Below, piece by piece: positions 34,859-46,100 of a DNA stretch of 64,000 bases (positions are counted from its first letter, which is position 1; each line of letters opens with the position of its first letter). Source of the DNA: Brachionus manjavacas. Taxonomy: Eukaryota; Rotifera; Eurotatoria; Ploima; Brachionidae. Below the pieces are notes generated by a model. It had not been told where the DNA came from, made no database searches, and worked only from the letters and a program-made list of their open reading frames with translations. The translations under genes and the position numbers were made by a program. The stretch lies in the NCBI GenBank assembly GCA_019054805.1, contig JAHQIY010000015.1, positions 1,124,001-1,188,000 on the forward strand, written 5' to 3'.

Positions 34859-37053
34859 ATTATAAAATAAATATTTTAGTCGTTTATTATTTTTCATCTA
34901 TTTATTCATGTTTAGTTTTTAAACTCTAAATCTAAAGTTGAAAATAAATTTTTTAAAAATTCAAATTTAATCTTGATGAATGTCTCGAGTAAAATAGAGC
35001 TAAATGAAAATAGCATAATTTTGGTATTTTTTTATTTAATACATATTGATATTAGCCAAAACATTAAAGATTCACGATATGATTCTATTTTTCAAGCTTT
35101 TATTGATGTTAAGAATATAAAATTAGGTTAAAATACTAAATACAATATTAATGCTAAGCTTTTTTTAATCAAAAAATAATTTAAAAATAAAACAGCTTAT
35201 ATCAATCTATTTCAAATTACTTTTTTTGTTTGTAAAATTTTCATGTGGATTTAGTCTGAATCTTGTTATATTATATAAATAAATAATATTCAACTTAAAA
35301 ATATTTTTATTCTATTTTCAACAAAATCTAAAAAAGAAAGCTTTTTTTTCAAATAATTTTTATTCATTTAACGAAAACTAATCTGGCTAATTTTAAGTTA
35401 TTAAATAATTGAAGAATATGTAACACTAAGTTGTATGCATTCCTTTACTCGAATACGAAGTGTAAAACCTCCAGTACAGACCCTTCTAAACACTGCTGAC
35501 TTCGCTATCCATTAAATCAAAAAAGTATCAAATAATTAGAAATATCTTTTTTATTGAATTCATGTTTGTCATATTTTTTCAACTTTTTTTAAGAAATTTA
35601 GATTTTTTAATTTATTTTGAAAATTGTTCCATATTTTTATCACTAAATTTGCTTAGAATCAGTGCAAAATAATTAACAATAGATTATTTTAATTTAGTTT
35701 TTTTAATGAAAAATTCAAATTTAAAAAAGTTCGTTTGATTATGTTACGCTTTTCAAAATTAAATTTAATTATTTTTTAGCATAATTTTTTAAAAGATATC
35801 ATGTGATTTAATTTTTTACTCTTTTTTTTTTTTATTAATTTCTCAAAGCTATTATATTTGGCAAAAGTGAAAGCACTCTTTGATTAGCAGTAATTTTTAA
35901 AATACTTGATCGATTATTTTGAAAATTTCTTTCTAAGACAAATTCTAAGCAAGCTTTAATAGTTTGATATCAGAATATGCGGTACCATGGTAGGAGTATT
36001 AACTAAGTTTCGGACTTTAAAAATGATCAAACTGGTAAGATTTCGCTTACTTTTTTTTAAAACTCATTTAATTTAGCCTTAAAAGAATTGATGAAATGGG
36101 GGGTCCATCAATACTTTTAGCTGACCATAAAAAAATATAGAGAGTTCAATGTTGGATCTTTTTTCAGAATTTGTAACTGAATTTATAGTTCTTCAAAAAA
36201 ATTTTATTTGTAAGGTGACTGATGTCCCTTATTAATTTTAGTTTTTCTTAATTTTTTAGTTGAAAAAGGTATCAATTTTTTCTAGTAACATTTTAAATGA
36301 TTAATAAATTAATTAAGAGTTAACTCTTTTTTTTATTATTTTTGATTTATTTTTAAAGTAAAATTAATTGTTACTAATCTTAACTCACTTTAAAATTTCA
36401 AAAGCTACCATTGTCTGAATTTTTATGTTTTCACGCTCTGCAGGCCAGGGCAATTTGGTCTATTCTTGCAGCTTATTTTTATTATTATTAATTTCCTCAT
36501 TATAATAATCATAGAAATTAAAAAAGGAAAAAAAATATCAAAATCGTTTTAAAATGGACACAAAAAATCGTTTTCATAATAATGTGAGAAAAAAATAAGA
36601 TATTGACTCAATAATATTAGATATTTATTCAATTTTTATATTGACAATAATTTTATATAAGCAATTTACACTATAAACTAAAAACTAAAATTAATTTAAC
36701 ATTTAAAAAATTAATGAAAAATGCCTTTTTTTAAATCAAAAACTAAAATTTTGATTTGAAATTGGATCATAAACTTCAATTTGCCCTTTAAATTTGACTT
36801 TAAAAATTTCAAATAAATATTTTATAAAAATCAATTAAAAATCAATTGGGGAAAAAAATTTTTTTTTTCTAATTTATATAATAAACATTTTGTGTTTAAT
36901 TAAAAAATGTTTAAAAAAAGTTTTTTTCCTCATTTTCATTCAGATTTTAATCTATTGAGTTTTGATCATGTGATCAAGATCATGAACTTGAAGTTGCTGT
37001 CTATTAATTTATTAGTTTTGGGCCAACCTGATCTTGTTTAGAATAAAAAAATT
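34859..37053. other. Intergenic region without recognised genes
   Basis: 2.2 kb. 35420-35515 is less AT-rich and has a short stop-free plus-strand stretch (VTLSCMHSFTRIRSVKPPVQ) without a start or known homologue. 36961-36978 repeats the cathepsin C promoter palindrome in inverse orientation, with TCATGTGA at 36966-36973. The remainder is AT-rich. Confidence 0.5.
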
Positions 37054-38193
37054 TTAAATTATAGAAATTTTATTGTTTAAATAATTGACAGAATAGAATA
37101 AATCATTGGCATTTAAATCAAGAAAATAAAATTTTCCAAATTGATCAGATTCGATTTTGATTTTTTTAAACAAACCAAATTCATTCGGTTCATAGACAAT
37201 TAACCGGGTCTCTTTGGCACTTTTAACCAAAAGTATATTGGTTTCATATTCAGCTTTGAACCTGTCTACAGCTTTAATATAAATAACATTAATCAATTTT
37301 CCTTCCAATTTATCCACTATTCGAATAGCTATCTTTTTTTCGTAGTCGTCGCTCATTTTAAAGAATAGATAATCTTTACTTACTGCCGATAGAACGCAGT
37401 TAGACTGGATATAAAATGGCCGATCCATGTGCATGTATTGACCAAAGCTTCGTATTGCTTCCAGACTTGAATTCAATATAGTGTACTGGCATGGTCTAAA
37501 GCATATAATTTCGCTGTCATTTACTAAACAAAGGTTTGTAATTTCACCCAACTGTCGGGTTTTTTTTACCATCAATTGATGGTCCATTAGCCTTAGACAA
37601 AACTTGTTTTGCTCGAAGTCAGTGTGACAACTAGCTATTACTGAATTATTTGAAAGATACTTAGAGAATGTTGAGTGATTAAAGTGATATTTAGATTCAT
37701 AAAGTATTTGACAATGTCTATTTGTAATAAATAGATAATCTATCAAATTGTTTTTGGATTTAAAGTGAAAAAATAGCCGGTCAAAATTTAAGACCAGCAC
37801 GGTCAAAAGCTCTTGATCGGCCAGTTTAAATTTAGAGAAATCGACCTCAGTGTAGAAATTAAAAATTGTCAGGTAGTCGAGTTTTTTGCGGCAAGTGAAC
37901 TCGTTTTTATAAATCAGCATGCCATAAAGACCGATACCACTTTTTAAATTTGACTCATTTTTTTCAAAAAAAATAAATTTACTGCTTCTATTTTTGTACT
38001 CAGTCAATCTTTCTAATAAGTGTTCTCTTGATTCATTTAATTTTTCAAAAATTAAATCTGTATCACACCGGAGTATCTGTTTGTTTAATGAATCGATTTT
38101 AAGTTCATTTAAAAATCGATTTTCGGCTATTAAGTGTTCAATTGTGCTGAAATGGGACTCCAAATTAAGAATTAAAAGTTTAATTTCGCTCAT
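37054..38193 (-). CDS. Unknown protein, coiled-coil N-terminus and probable beta-rich body
   Basis: Intronless 379-residue frame. The first 75 residues look helical and charged (LIAENRFLNELKIDSLNKQI). The rest alternates short hydrophobic strands with turns (LFITNRHCQILYE, NSVIASCHTDFEQNKFCLRL, SEIICFRPCQYTIL, CVLSAVSKDYLFFKM), the spacing expected of a beta-propeller. This resembles the coiled-coil plus propeller layout of TRIM/NHL-type proteins but has no RING or B-box. No family was recognised. Length, clean start and absence of stops in AT-rich DNA support a real gene. It is divergent from SETD3, 764 bp away. Confidence 0.65.
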   Translation of the reverse strand: MSEIKLLILNLESHFSTIEHLIAENRFLNELKIDSLNKQILRCDTDLIFEKLNESREHLLERLTEYKNRSSKFIFFEKNESNLKSGIGLYGMLIYKNEFTCRKKLDYLTIFNFYTEVDFSKFKLADQELLTVLVLNFDRLFFHFKSKNNLIDYLFITNRHCQILYESKYHFNHSTFSKYLSNNSVIASCHTDFEQNKFCLRLMDHQLMVKKTRQLGEITNLCLVNDSEIICFRPCQYTILNSSLEAIRSFGQYMHMDRPFYIQSNCVLSAVSKDYLFFKMSDDYEKKIAIRIVDKLEGKLINVIYIKAVDRFKAEYETNILLVKSAKETRLIVYEPNEFGLFKKIKIESDQFGKFYFLDLNANDLFYSVNYLNNKISII

Positions 38194-38957
38194 TGTAAAA
38201 AAGTCATTTTTGAATTAGAATTTTTATTTTTTTGTTCTCAAAATTCCTATAAATAAAACTGATAAATCCAAAAATGTACGACCCAGTTTAATTTGTCTTC
38301 AAAAGCTGGTTATTTAAAGTTATAATTAAACATTTTTCTATTTTGTTTAAAATTTAAAGTCTTTGTTCTATTGATGTAACAGAAATTTTAATAAAATATT
38401 TTTTAGACATAAATTAAGTCGAAAATTAGATTTTTGGTTTGTAAAAGAAAATCCTGATCTGACTTATATTTACTGAATTTATTTTTTGTCTTTACCAAGT
38501 CAAATAAAGTATTTATATTTTGAATTCTTATTGTGCAATGCTGGTTTGATGCATTTAAAGAAGATGGTTTTTATTAGTATTTATTTAAAATAGAATAAAA
38601 TATTTTAGGTTCCGTATTTTTTATATTTTTTTATTATTTTTTCTATTTAAGATATGTTTTTTTATGAGAATTTTTACCAAATAAGTGAAATAATTTTTGC
38701 TTAATCAAGACCCGGTATCAAAGAAAGGACAAAATTTTCTCTTTGCTAACAGCAAGTAAGTCGAAGTTTTTATAAATTTTAATTGAAGAAAACATATCGA
38801 ACTCCAATAATTAATTCAAGACAAATAATAGAACTAAACGAAAATCATAGATAAATTTTCTTCAAAAATATTTCTAGGCTAAATAGATCATAAGCCTAAA
38901 TTATTTAGAAAAAAAGATATCATTTCAGAATCGATAAATTTTTATCTGAATTTTAGT
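38194..38957. other. Spacer upstream of SETD3
   Basis: 764 bp between divergent starts, AT-rich, with no recognised coding frame or motif. Confidence 0.4.
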
Positions 38958-40788
38958 ATGCCGATTAAGAGAAACAAAAAAATGGCTACCAAACAAGTAG
39001 CATTCTCAAGACGAAAAATTCTATGCCAAGAGCTTTACCAATGTAAATTTTTTTAAAAGTTTTTTTTAAATATATTTACAATTCTTTAAAGACTGTTTAA
39101 CACCTAATGATCAATTCAAATTTGAGACAACATTTACAAAAATATTTGAAATTATAGATCAAATAAATGAAGAAGAAAAAAGTATTTTTTTATCTCAAAA
39201 ACTTTCATAAAATTTTAAACTTTTTTATATAAAAGATGTTCCTTTTTGTGTAACAAAAGATCGGACTGATCTAGACTTTGAGAATTTTATTCAATTTCTA
39301 AACGATAATAAATGTGAAACTAAAAATATTTTGAAAATAATCAAAAATGATGAATACGATAAGGATTTTAGCATAGTTGCTGATAAATACTTGACCAAAG
39401 GTGACTTAGTTTTCAGTGTACCAGAAAATTTAATTTTCACCGTGAACTCTTTGGGAGATATTGAACTGAAAGAATTGACCAAAAAAGACAAAATGCTTTC
39501 TTCAATGCCAAATGTAGCATTGGCATTGTCTGTTTTGTATGCTAAACAAAACATCGAGCCAAACAATGAACTGTCAAAATGGTCATCATATATGAACATA
39601 TTGCCTAGTGAATTCAATACTCCGTTGTATTTTAGTCTTGATGAAATAAAGTCTTTAAAAAATTCTCAATCTTTTAGTAATTTTTTTTATTATTTTTTAA
39701 TTTTTTCTTATTTCTATTATTAGCTGATATCATGTATCACATTAGAAATATTGCCAGAATTTATGCTTACATCATTAATTTGTTGGAGTCAAAGGTTAAC
39801 ATTCAAAATTTATTCAAATCAAACAAACTAATTTAATTTTTTAGGAAGAATTTTCAACATTTTATAGTAAGCTTTCATTCAAAAATTTCAGGTATTAATT
39901 ATAAAAATTAAAAAAAAATTTTAAAAACTTTTTGTCCAAGATGGGCGGTGAGTGCTGTATCAACAAGGCAAAATCAGATACATGATGAGAGTAATAGGCC
40001 TTTGTTGGCTATGATTCCCCTTTTGGACATGTGTAACCATGAAGAAGGCCAAGTAAATATTACTTTAGGAATTTTTGTTGTTTTTTTAATATTATTTAAA
40101 GTTTTGCACTGATTATGATCAAAGTACCAAAGGTGCACTTTGTTATGCACAAAAAGATATAAAAAGTGGAGATCAGGTAAAAAAAGCCACAAAAATTAGG
40201 CTAAATTTATTAGTCTTTTAATTTAGATAACAATTTTTTATGGAGCTAGAACAAATTTAGAAATGTTAATTCATAATGGATTTGTCTGTGAAAAAAACCT
40301 ACATGATCGTGTAAAATTAAAACTGTCTATTAACAATCAAGATGTTTTATTTGAAAAGCGATTGAGGGCACTAAAAAAATTCTCTTTAAATCCGTAAATT
40401 ATGCCAAGTTTTTTTCTAATTTTTTAATTTAAATTTAAGAGTTGAAATTTTTGAATGGAATGAAAGTGATTTGAATTATGGAAATTTTGCTTCCAAATTG
40501 TATTTTTTTAGCAAAATTTTTGTATCCAAAACCGAATCGGAATTAGAACAAATTCAAAGTGATCAAGACAAATCTGAAGAAGAATCTTTTTATCACAAAA
40601 AACTTCAAAATGATGCGGATGTAAATCAGTTTTTAAGTCTAAGACTGTCTATTTTGATAAAATCAACTGACATGGGCATCAAAAATTGTCCCAGAACAAC
40701 TAATGGAATTTTTATTAGCCGTCTTTTACTTTCCGAAAGAAATTTACTGCAATCATTTTTAGATTTTTTATCAAATACACATCAATAA
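38958..40788 (+). CDS. SETD3: SETD3-like actin-histidine N-methyltransferase
   Basis: SET-domain enzyme that methylates a histidine of actin in the cytoplasm. Nine exons: 38958-39042, 39092-39181, 39236-39676, 39724-39794, 39845-39891, 39941-40052, 40102-40176, 40227-40393 and 40440-40788, giving 478 residues. Family landmarks are LPSEFNTPLYFSLDEIKSL, RWAVSAVSTRQNQI, the SAM-site motif MIPLLDMCNHEEG, and ITIFYGARTN closing the SET fold, then a C-terminal Rubisco-LSMT-like substrate domain. The small exons 4-7 were placed by phase and similarity. It lacks most of the disordered C-terminal tail of the vertebrate enzyme. SETD4 or SETD6 fit less well than SETD3. Confidence 0.88.
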
Positions 40789-40851
40789 GTTGTTTAAAAA
40801 TTTGTTGGAATCGGAATAAAAAATTAAAAACATTTTTTAATTCATTTTATT

Positions 40852-41346
40852 TTAAACAAAATCTTTAACACAATTACACTGAATAGGAATTTTCTCAAAG
40901 CCAAACTTCCAGTCCCAATAGTTATCTGAATTGCAAATAGTTCGGTAAAGGACCGGCTTGATAACAGCAATTGGAACACATCGACCTTTTGATAAATAAA
41001 GACATTTGTCACAATTGCAAATAGAGTAGGTCACTTTGAAAGGGAATCTATTTTGCCGAGTTATGTTAACTTCAGTATGAGGACAAACCTCATAACTATC
41101 TAAAATTGAGCATTCTTTACTCTTACCTTTGATATGAGTGTAGTCTAGAATGACATTGGAAAATATGAATTCCATTTCAGGGTTATGGTCTAAACCAATT
41201 GATATCAAATAAAAATATTTTTCCATTTCTTGTTGAAAGTGTAACTTTAGCTCGCTTTCAGATCTCTGCCAACAAATTTCCTCATTTACTCGCTCGGAAT
41301 TTAATGATAAAAATTTAAATAAAATTAATAAAAATATAAGCTTCAT
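40852..41346 (-). CDS. Secreted IL-17-like cystine-knot cytokine
   Basis: A 164-residue protein with a signal peptide (about 1-17) and an IL-17 cysteine pattern: C88 in EVCPHTEVN, then NRFPFKVTYSICNCDKC giving C110, C112 and C115, C123, C138 in VLYRTIC, and a closing FGFEKIPIQCNCV with C157 and C159. The NR-P-xx-C-C-xx-C core and the terminal CxCV match IL-17 ligands, which act on IL-17 receptors in innate immunity. One N-glycosylation sequon lies at N94 (NIT). Intronless. It converges with SETD3, the stops being 63 bp apart. Other cystine-knot growth factors are possible but fit the CxxC spacing less well. Confidence 0.75.
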   Translation of the reverse strand: MKLIFLLILFKFLSLNSERVNEEICWQRSESELKLHFQQEMEKYFYLISIGLDHNPEMEFIFSNVILDYTHIKGKSKECSILDSYEVCPHTEVNITRQNRFPFKVTYSICNCDKCLYLSKGRCVPIAVIKPVLYRTICNSDNYWDWKFGFEKIPIQCNCVKDFV

Positions 41347-42307
41347 TTTTAAACTTAATTCGCCAACAAACTATTTTGATAATAAAAATATAATATAATT
41401 TTTATATGAAATACATGATTCCCATTTCATTTGTTTAAAACGCAAAGTAAATTTAAATTTTATCACTTTATTTGGAAAAAAAAAACATCAAATTGATAAA
41501 AATTATGATTCTAAGTGATATCTGAATTTTTTAAGGCTTTTTAAAATTTATTTGAATCAAAAATGCCATAGTCTAACTGACATAAGATATTTTAAATAAA
41601 TGTTTGGTATTATCTTTATCTCTAAATGACATTTTGAAAGGAATCAAAATGCATAAAATCAGTTTAATCAATTCCAAAGATAATTTTCTCTCATTTATGT
41701 CAAGATAATTAAGTTTATTTAGGGTTGTTTAATTTGAAAAATATTTGAGATATTCGAAACTAAAAAATGTTCATATTTTTTTCATTGCCAAAAATATAGA
41801 AATTTAATGAAATTTAATTTAATGCCAAGAATATTATGAAAACTTGTTTGAAAACTAGCCATAGCAATTATGTTTTTGCTCAAAGTTCAATGCACTTGCC
41901 TACGGCATCTTCAACTCACTTTGAATCAACATGTCAAATAACTCCCAATATTCTACCATCTCATTTGAAACTTATCATAAAAAGTTGTATTCTTTTTTTA
42001 TATAAATTTATCTTCCCTTATTTAGAGGGTGAATTGAATCTTTTCAGCTATGCCTCAACAGTTTAGGATTAAAAAAAATATATAAATATAAACTTGTTAA
42101 ACTAGGTTATTGAACCAAATGAGACTCATCTCTTTTTGTCAGAAAAACATTGTTAATCTTAAATTATAACTTTTTTTTTATTTTCTTCTTTCTGCTTGAA
42201 GGTTTTTTCAGACTTGTTTATAAGTCAAAGTCATGACTTGACTTTTTTTGGCCATAAAAACAGAAAATAAGACAAAATATAAAAAAAGAAGTTTTATTTA
42301 AAAAATT
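41347..42307. other. Intergenic region upstream of the IL-17-like gene
   Basis: About 960 bp, AT-rich. It has a 76-codon open frame at 41836-42066 with no family signal, and a near-palindrome AAGTCAAAGTCATGACTTG at 42222-42240 that extends to 42244. No gene is supported. Confidence 0.4.
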
Positions 42308-42442
42308 ATTAATAGCAAAATAATAAGAAATATTAAATATTTCATGCTGAGACATGTGTACAGAGAGTCGTGTTTCAGCGCCTTGCCGTATACCAGCGGC
42401 ATGTCTTCGGACAGGTGTTTTCTTATCGACTAAATTTGATTC
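42308..42442 (-). CDS. Orphan terminal exon, possibly tail-anchored protein
   Basis: After a clear TTTAG acceptor, the minus strand reads SIRKHLSEDMPLVYGKALKH then DSLYTCLSMKYLIFLIILLL and IIF with a stop at about 42308. Codon choice is GC-rich (CTG, CCG, GGC, AAG), unlike the neighbouring DNA. A hydrophobic C-terminal segment of about 14 residues suggests a tail anchor. Upstream exons were not found in the 700 bp before CAD, so this may be the last exon of a gene I could not assemble, or a decayed copy. No family was recognised. Confidence 0.4.
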
Positions 42443-42576
42443 AAAACTTAGACTAGAAATTTGCTTGTTAATTAGTACAAAATATTTTCAATACCTAGAA
42501 TAATCTTTCTAATCTTAAAATAAGACGAAAAATAAAATATCAAAAGATTTAAAATTATTTAAAGAAAACAAAAATT

Positions 42577-42820
42577 GATTTGATTTAACGAAGAAGATAG
42601 AGACAATGCTCTATTAGGCATTTTTGGAAAAAATAAAATATTTCAAATTTTAGTCGACGAGAAGACAGAGTTCATTAACCAAGAAAAACTGCCAAGGAAA
42701 ATTGTAACCATCATGACACGTAATAAATCACTTTTAACTCAAAATCTCTCTAATTATCGACTTATCATTATTACAAGTTGTTTAGGTGAGCTGATCGAAT
42801 ATATTTTCTTATCATGATTT
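42577..42820 (+). pseudogene. Stop-free relic without start codon
   Basis: A plus-strand frame of about 76 codons from a TGA near 42576 reads FNEEDRDNALLGIFGKNKIF, QILVDEKTEFINQEKLPRKI, and NLSNYRLIIITSCLG. It has no initiating ATG at its head. The composition is protein-like, and a following ATTTAG acceptor introduces DEFLPEDHKMALF and a stop. It could be a fossil gene or an unassembled exon set. No family was recognised. Confidence 0.25.
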
Positions 42821-43159
42821 TATTTAGATGAATTTTTGCCAGAAGACCACAAAATGGCACTTTTTTGAAAAATCTGCTTGAACCCACACACAAATAATAC
42901 TACAAATAAAACTAAAATTTATTTTCTTTTTAAATTCTTCAAATATTGTCTTGAATCGTTTGTTGTAGATGATCATCAAAAAAATAAAATAATATGATGG
43001 AATGAAAACTTTTACGGACTTTATTATCTTGACACAAATCTTTTTTTAATCTACTTTTCTCTCAAGAAGGTTAATTCTATTAAGTAAATAAATATATGAG
43101 TTTATTAAATAAAAAAGCGTGATTTTTTGAGAAATTTTATTCCGAAATTTTTTTTGAAA

Positions 43160-46100
43160 TTAGTTCTGTTTAAGAATCATCAAAAGCAAAGCCATTCTCA
43201 CATACATTCCGTATTCAGCCTGCCTGAAATAAGCAGCCCTGGGATCAGTATCTAAAGTGGTGCTTATTTCGTCAACTCTGGGCAACGGATGCATGACAAT
43301 CATTTTTTTCTTGGCGATCCTCATCAATTTAGGCGTAAGAATGTAAAGCCCAGAAGCTTTTTCATATTGATCAGCAGACTCGAACCTTTCCCGCTGAATT
43401 CTGGTCATGTACAGGACATCAGTGCCAGGCAAGGCCTCTTCCAACGATTTAAACTCTTCCTGAACAATACCAGCCTTTTCCAACGAGTCAACAATATTTT
43501 TGGGCATCTTCAGAAATTCTGGAGAAACATACCGAATGTTTACTCGGTACAACTTCAACAATTTAGCCAACGAGTGCACAGTTCGACCATGTTTTAAATC
43601 GCCCACCATAGTTACAGTAATTCCATTAACTGTGCCAATTTCTTCGCGAATGGTAAAAATATCCAACAAAGCCTGAGTAGGATGTTCACCAGTTCCATCA
43701 CCTGCATTAACAACAGGTTTACTGGACACCTTGGCAGCTTGTTCGGCAGCACCGGGCTCCGGGTGTCGTATGACCACCAAATCCGAATAGGCACTCATCA
43801 TTCTCACCGAATCTTCCAAAGTTTCGCCTTTTTTAACACTCGAATGTTGCTGATCCATAAATATGACACTTCCGCCCAACCTTTGCACTGCAGCCGTAAA
43901 CGAACACTGAGTTCTGGTACTAGGCTCAAAAAACATTTCCGCAACCACTTTACCACTAAGCATATGAGTCAAATTTTTTTCACTAAATGTATAAATTCTA
44001 AGATCATGTGCCAAATTGAACAATTTGTGCATGAGATCTTTGCGCAAGTGATCCACAGTAATAAAGTTCGATTTGTACAAAGCATTGGTTTCGGGCTCTA
44101 AATTTTTGAAGTACTGGGACTCGAGTATTTGCACGGGCTTGGAACCTTCACCGAAATCACGCTCACCCAAATTATCAGTGGAATGGGAATGAGGAAATGG
44201 ACTGGCTTTGAGCGGAGACTTGGTAACATCTACTTTTTTGGGTACAGTTAAAACCTTGGGTGCAATAGGTGTTTGTTTAGGCACAGAAATAAACTCAGTG
44301 ATATTTTTGCCATAGCCAGGCTTGGCCAATACCTCGCCATCTAAAAAGACCACTTCTCCTCTGAGTATCACGCGTCTAATTTGACCGAACACCTTGAGGC
44401 CAGCAAAAGGAGTCCATTTGCATTTACTGTTTGGCATTGATTCAGGCAATGTCCATTCAGTGTCCAAGTCTACCTCGATATAAGTGTCCATTTGTTCGGG
44501 TAGATTGAATATCTTGCGCGGATTGGTACAACATTTTTCAATTATTTGCTCCAGAGTAATTTTTCCCTGCCTAAAAGCAGTAATCATCAAAATCAAACTG
44601 GTCTCTAGGCCCGGAAATCCGGGCACGCCATTCTTGACTTTTTCCTCTAGAGTATGTGGCGCATGATCCGAAGCAATCATGTCTATGTGGTCAAAATTTT
44701 GCCACAAAGCGTCCCGGTCATCGCTTGACTTCAGTCTAGGCCTCACTTCTTTGACCATTGGGCTGAATTTGTCCATGTCATCGGTGGTGTAGAACAGATG
44801 ATGCGGTGCCACTTCACACGTGACCTTGAGTCCTTTTTCTTTGGCTGATTTAATTAGTTCAATGTCTTGTTTAGTGGACACGTGGCAAATGTGAACATGT
44901 CTGTCGTAAAGCTCGGCCAGAAAGAGCACAGCAGCAAGCTGGTGTTCTTCGGAGTGACAGCAGATGGGTTTTGATTTTGGCCATGATTTGAAGTGCTTCA
45001 CCCAGTCCTCGAGTTTGTCCATTCGGAGCGCATTAAAGGTCTCGTTTAGGTACATTTTGAGAGCGCAAGCCCGCTCGGCCAGCTCCGGTATCACTTGTGA
45101 ATTGTTCGCAGTGGCTCCCAAGTACAGACCGTAGTCACAGACAGCCTTTTGTTTGTACAAATTTTCCACTAGTCTCAAACTTTGGTCATTAGTAACAGCT
45201 GGATTTGTGTTTGGCATGGCGCAAACCATGGTGTAGCCGCCTGCCAAAGCGGCCCTAGTGCCCGTCAATATGTCTTCCTTGTGCTCGCCGCCAGGCTCCC
45301 TCAAATGCACATGAACATCAATCAGACCTGGCAGCTTGACGAACCGGGTCTTGGTCAAACAGTCGACCAGTGTGTTCACCGCAGGAGTTTTACAGTTGAC
45401 ATGTCTTAGGGCCTGGACCATCAAGCGCACATTCTTGACATTGGTAATGAGCGGAATGGAATTTTCGATGGCTATGCGCCTTGCCTGATAGCCTTGGGTC
45501 ATGAAGGAGGAGGCGCGGAACGACGAGCTCTTCATGGGAATGTTTATGACCAAGTCAAAATGTTTGCTGGTCAAATAATCGGCAACAGTGCGCTGATTTA
45601 CCGAAGTGGACGATATGAGGTCGCCCGACTCCGATGAAATGATCGTCTCGGATTTGGGTCCACTTTTTTGCACCGAATGAATGCTTCCGTCCTCATAGCA
45701 CCAGTCCACTGTTTCCACTCTGACCGAATGCTCGGAATAAAAATCAGCTGTGCCTCTGGACGCGTACAAACTGAATCCAAGCTGTTCCAGTATGCGCACT
45801 GACTCCAACAAGCTATTCTTGTCCTTGAAGCTGCCAATGGACAGAAGGATATTTTTCTTTGGTATCCTAAAGCCCGTGCTCATCAGCGCCTTGATATAGG
45901 CCTCGTATTTGTCCTCTCCAAAACAGGCCACTTCGCCAGTGCTGACCATTTCGACGCCGAGCAGAACATCGGCGCCAGTCAACCGACTGAACGAAAACTG
46001 CGGCACTTTGACCCCGATGCGCCCGTTGCCGTACACGCAGTCGACCACTGGCGGACACTGTCCCATGGCCACTTGAGTCGCCGCTGCAATAAAGTCATGA

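Noticed and set aside
35420..35515. Possible tRNA or small RNA in a less AT-rich patch
   Set aside because: No T-loop GTTCRA, no acceptor-stem pairing and no box elements could be found by eye.
41836..42066. A 76-codon plus-strand frame
   Set aside because: No family signal, no matching splice structure, and a length attainable by chance. Kept only as a note in the intergenic entry.
42343..42430. rRNA-like GC-rich island
   Set aside because: It translates as an uninterrupted peptide behind a splice acceptor, so an exon is more likely.
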